Assembly (NCBI GenBank): GCA_023404805.1
Contig: JAEYAL010000058.1
Location: 1-8,789, forward strand
Reading direction: 5' to 3'
DNA from: Actinomycetes bacterium
GTDB taxonomy: Bacteria; Actinomycetota; Thermoleophilia; Solirubrobacterales; Solirubrobacteraceae
DNA: 8,789 nt
The notes beneath the pieces are model-generated. The model had not been told where the DNA came from. It searched no databases and worked only from the letters and a program-made list of their open reading frames with translations. The translations under genes were made by a program, and so were the position numbers. How positions within the stretch are numbered: position 1 is the first letter of the stretch; each line of letters begins with the position of its first letter. Below are positions 6,436 through 8,789 of the stretch, in pieces.

Positions 6436-8142
6436 TCAGCCAGCCGGCGTCGAGGCGTTCCCGCTGGCCTGATCGGGAGGGACGCCCAAGTAGTTCAGCG
6501 TCCAGCGGGTGAGCTGCTGGAACGCCGGGCCGGCGACGGCGGCGCCGTAGATGCCGCTCTTGGGCTCGTCGACGATCACGGCGACCACGACCCGCGGCTT
6601 GCTGGCCGGCGCCATGCCGATGATCGAGCTGGTGTAGAGGAACTTGGAGTACTCGGCCTTGCCGGGGATCACCTTGTTCGCGGTGCCCGTCTTGGCGGCG
6701 ACGGCGTACCCCGGGATCTTCACGTTGGTCGCGGTGCCGCCGGTCTCGGTGGTCTTCGTGAGCATCGCGCGCATCTTGCGGGCAGTCGACGCGCTGATGA
6801 TGCGGCGGCTCGCTTGCTTGCCGGGCGCCTTGCCGTCGATCTGGTCGACGAGCGTCGGCTGCTCGCGGATACCGTCGTTGGCGATCGTCGCGTAGCCGGT
6901 CGCGAGCTGCATCGGGGTGACGAGCTCGCCCTGGCCGATCGGGAGGTTGCCGATCGAGGAGCCGGAGTACTGGTCGACGGGCAGCAGGCGGCCGCGCTCT
7001 TCCTGGTCGCCCAGCCCGACACCGGTGCGCTGGCCGAAGCCGAACTTGCGGATCCACTGGTCGAACTTCGTCTCGCCGAGCCTCTGCGCGATCTGGATGG
7101 TGCCGATGTTGCTCGACTCGGCGAGGATCTCGCTGACGGTGCCGGTGCCGTCGGCGTCCGGATGGGAGTCCTTGATCTTGCGGTCGGCGACTTGGTACTC
7201 GTACGGCAGCGAGAAGCGCGTGTCGGGCGTGACCTTGTCTTCTTCGATCGCGCCCGCGACCGTGAACGGCTTGAACGTCGAGCCGGGCTCGTAGGTGAAG
7301 TGCGTGCCCTGGATGCTCTGGGCCTCGCCAGGGGCGCTGAGCGGGTCGTTCGCGTCGATCTTCGGCCAGCTGGCGAGCGCCAGGACCTCGCCGGTCGACG
7401 GCTGCATCACGATCGCCGTCGCGGAGCGGGCCTTCTGCGCGGTCCCGACTTCGGCGAGCTCGTCTTCGGCGCGGGCCTGGATGCGGGCGTCGAGCGTGAG
7501 CCGCACGCTGCGGCCGGGCGTCACGGGCTTCTCGTCCTTGATGTAGACGACCTTGCCGGGCTTGCCGTCGGCGCCGCCGCGGCCGCGCACGAGCAGGCGC
7601 TTGCCATCGGCGCCCTTGAGCACGCGCTCAAGGGCGAGTTCCAGGCCGGCGAGTCCGTTGCCGTCGATGCCGGAGAAGCCGATGAGCTGCGCGGCGACGG
7701 TCGTCTGCGGGTACTGGCGCCGGGTGCGCGGCGTGAGGGTGACGCCGGGGATGCCGAGCGCGCGGATCTTCTTCGCCTGCGCCTCGGGCACGAGCTTGGC
7801 GACCCAGACGAACCCGTCATCGGTCGAGAGCTTCTTGAGCAGCTCGCCGCTGGGCACGTCGACGAGCGGCGACAGCTCAGCCGCTGCCTTCATCGGGTCG
7901 TCGATCATGTACGGCGTGGCCGACACGTCGGAGGCTGCCTCGGAGATCGCGAGGACGAGGCCCTTGCGGTCGGTCACGAGGCCGCGCGGCGCGGCGATCG
8001 TCTGCGGCTGGCGGCCTTCTTCGAGCTTGCTCTCGAGATCCTTCGCCGAAACGGTCGTCAGCTGGACGGCGCGCAGCCACGCGCCACCGAACACGAGCAG
8101 GACGACCAGCCCGAGGATGCGCAGGCGGCGCTCCTGGGTCAC
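6436..8142 (-). CDS. ftsI: FtsI (PBP3-type), septal class B penicillin-binding transpeptidase
   Basis: Membrane-anchored D,D-transpeptidase that cross-links septal peptidoglycan with FtsW. It has 568 residues. A very short cytoplasmic tail (MTQERR) precedes one membrane segment at about 8-27. The pedestal or dimerisation domain begins with PRGLVTDRKG (52-61), the class B RGxxxDRxG signature, and includes RRQYPQ (141-146) and IDGNGLAGLE (159-168). The transpeptidase domain has all three catalytic motifs: STFK (S288 nucleophile, K291) in YEPGSTFKPF, SSN (343-345), and KTGTA (484-488). PIGQGELVTPMQLATGYATIANDG (401-424) is also typical of this class. No PASTA repeats follow; the protein ends in a short Ala/Ser/Pro tail. 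The GTG start overlaps the FtsL-like stop by 4 nt (GTGA) without a clear Shine-Dalgarno, so coupling is likely. Position between an FtsL-like gene and murE identifies it as FtsI rather than an elongation PBP2. Confidence 0.97.
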   Translation of the reverse strand: MTQERRLRILGLVVLLVFGGAWLRAVQLTTVSAKDLESKLEEGRQPQTIAAPRGLVTDRKGLVLAISEAASDVSATPYMIDDPMKAAAELSPLVDVPSGELLKKLSTDDGFVWVAKLVPEAQAKKIRALGIPGVTLTPRTRRQYPQTTVAAQLIGFSGIDGNGLAGLELALERVLKGADGKRLLVRGRGGADGKPGKVVYIKDEKPVTPGRSVRLTLDARIQARAEDELAEVGTAQKARSATAIVMQPSTGEVLALASWPKIDANDPLSAPGEAQSIQGTHFTYEPGSTFKPFTVAGAIEEDKVTPDTRFSLPYEYQVADRKIKDSHPDADGTGTVSEILAESSNIGTIQIAQRLGETKFDQWIRKFGFGQRTGVGLGDQEERGRLLPVDQYSGSSIGNLPIGQGELVTPMQLATGYATIANDGIREQPTLVDQIDGKAPGKQASRRIISASTARKMRAMLTKTTETGGTATNVKIPGYAVAAKTGTANKVIPGKAEYSKFLYTSSIIGMAPASKPRVVVAVIVDEPKSGIYGAAVAGPAFQQLTRWTLNYLGVPPDQASGNASTPAG

Positions 8143-8789
8143 TGGATGGCGCCTGTGCCCGTCGCGGTGGTGTCTGTAGACGGCGGAGCCTGCGAAGTGG
8201 TGCTGGGCACGGCAGCCATGGTCGCGCCCGTGGCGGACGGCGTCTGGCCGGTCGTGGACGCGGTCTGGCCCGCGGCGGCGGTGCCGGTGGCGCTTGCGGT
8301 GGCCGCGGCCTCGGCCGCTTCGGCCTTGGCTTTGGCGACGGCGGCGTCGCGCTGGGCAGCGGTCGGCGCGACCGGCGCCTTCTGCAGCAGGCGCTTGGCG
8401 CGCTCGGCGGTCTCGCTGCGGTCGTCGCCGACGCTCGTGAACTCCACGTCTGTGAGGTCGGGCTCGACCAGGCCGCCCTTGCGAGCGGCGCCGTCGACGT
8501 TGGCCGATGCGCTCGCGCGGTTGAGCTCTTCGCGGGTCGACGTGACCTTCTGCTGCAGCGCCGAGATCGCGCCGAGGTCGGCGCCCATCTGTTCGTTGAC
8601 CTGCGTCTTGCGGATCTGCAGGCCGAGGATCGCGCCGAACGTGAGGATCACGATCGTGACCGCGGCGACCATGACCGCCGGCGTGCTGACGCGGCGGCGG
8701 CCGGGAGCGGCGTCGTCGGCCGCGAGGCCGCCCGGAAGCGCGGTGAGCCGCGGACGCGGCGGGAGCGAGACCGGCAGACGGGCCGGCGC
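8139..8789 (-). CDS. ftsL: FtsL-like bitopic division protein with a low-complexity tail (5' end outside window)
   Basis: The position directly before ftsI, a single membrane segment and a following coiled-coil-like stretch are the hallmarks of FtsL, a partner of FtsB and FtsQ that activates FtsW-FtsI. FtsL sequences diverge strongly, so the call rests mainly on context. 216 residues are visible and the frame is open to the window edge. An ATG at 8672 is available but falls inside the membrane segment (about visible residues 35-59, TPAVMVAAVTIVILTFGAILG), and the preceding 39 codons encode a Pro/Arg-rich cytoplasmic-type leader ending PGRRRVS with no in-frame ATG, GTG or TTG. The true start is therefore probably upstream of the window. 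A heptad-like stretch follows at about 60-95 (QVNEQMGADLGAISALQQKV). From about residue 138 the protein is an Ala/Thr/Ser/Gly/Gln-rich tail, predicted outside the membrane, with recurring TGQT and SATG units. Ordinary FtsL is about 90-130 residues, so this is a long form. Confidence 0.8.
   Translation of the reverse strand, partial: APARLPVSLPPRPRLTALPGGLAADDAAPGRRRVSTPAVMVAAVTIVILTFGAILGLQIRKTQVNEQMGADLGAISALQQKVTSTREELNRASASANVDGAARKGGLVEPDLTDVEFTSVGDDRSETAERAKRLLQKAPVAPTAAQRDAAVAKAKAEAAEAAATASATGTAAAGQTASTTGQTPSATGATMAAVPSTTSQAPPSTDTTATGTGAIQ

Noticed and set aside
6398..7057. A 220-codon upstream extension of the murE frame over the 3' part of ftsI
   Set aside because: It is composed mainly of Arg, Asp, Pro and Ala, has no family match, and lies antiphase inside the well-conserved ftsI transpeptidase domain. 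MurE homology begins near 6397.

Overview
This window is a stretch of a division and cell wall (dcw) cluster. All recognisable genes lie on the minus strand, so transcription runs from high to low coordinates. The DNA is very GC-rich, and the genes prefer G or C at third codon positions. The mix of GTG and TTG starts, the SAGGSS form of the FtsW motif and the long Ala/Thr/Ser tail on the FtsL-like protein suggest a high-GC actinobacterium. A member of class Thermoleophilia (Solirubrobacter or Conexibacter type) is my best guess, but it rests on general resemblance and not on a search. MurE carries the DNPR motif typical of enzymes that add meso-diaminopimelate, so the peptidoglycan is probably of the meso-DAP type.

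Layout in transcription order: an FtsL-like bitopic division protein (8789-8139, start outside the window); ftsI, the septal class B transpeptidase (8142-6436); murE (6397-4955); murF (4958-3627); mraY (3623-2637); a 100-bp gap with a 25-bp direct repeat and a possible 35-codon reading frame (2640-2533); murD (2536-1208, TTG start); and ftsW (1208 to the window edge, 3' end missing). This is the classical dcw order. murG, and possibly murC and ftsQ, would be expected just beyond position 1, and mraZ/rsmH beyond 8789.

The genes work as one pathway. MurD, MurE and MurF add D-Glu, meso-DAP and D-Ala-D-Ala to the UDP-MurNAc peptide in the cytoplasm. MraY moves the product onto undecaprenyl phosphate to make lipid I. 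FtsW polymerises lipid II at the septum and FtsI cross-links the strands, with the FtsL-like protein likely part of the FtsQLB-type activating complex. Most junctions overlap or nearly touch: GTGA at ftsL/ftsI and at murE/murF, a 3-nt gap at murF/mraY and TGATG at murD/ftsW. This fits one translationally coupled operon. The exceptions are ftsI-murE (38 nt, with a hairpin) and mraY-murD (100 nt, with the repeat). The minus strand is coding almost end to end, and long plus-strand frames are antisense shadows.

I see no mobile element, CRISPR array, RNA gene or novel multi-gene system. The least ordinary piece is the mraY-murD junction.
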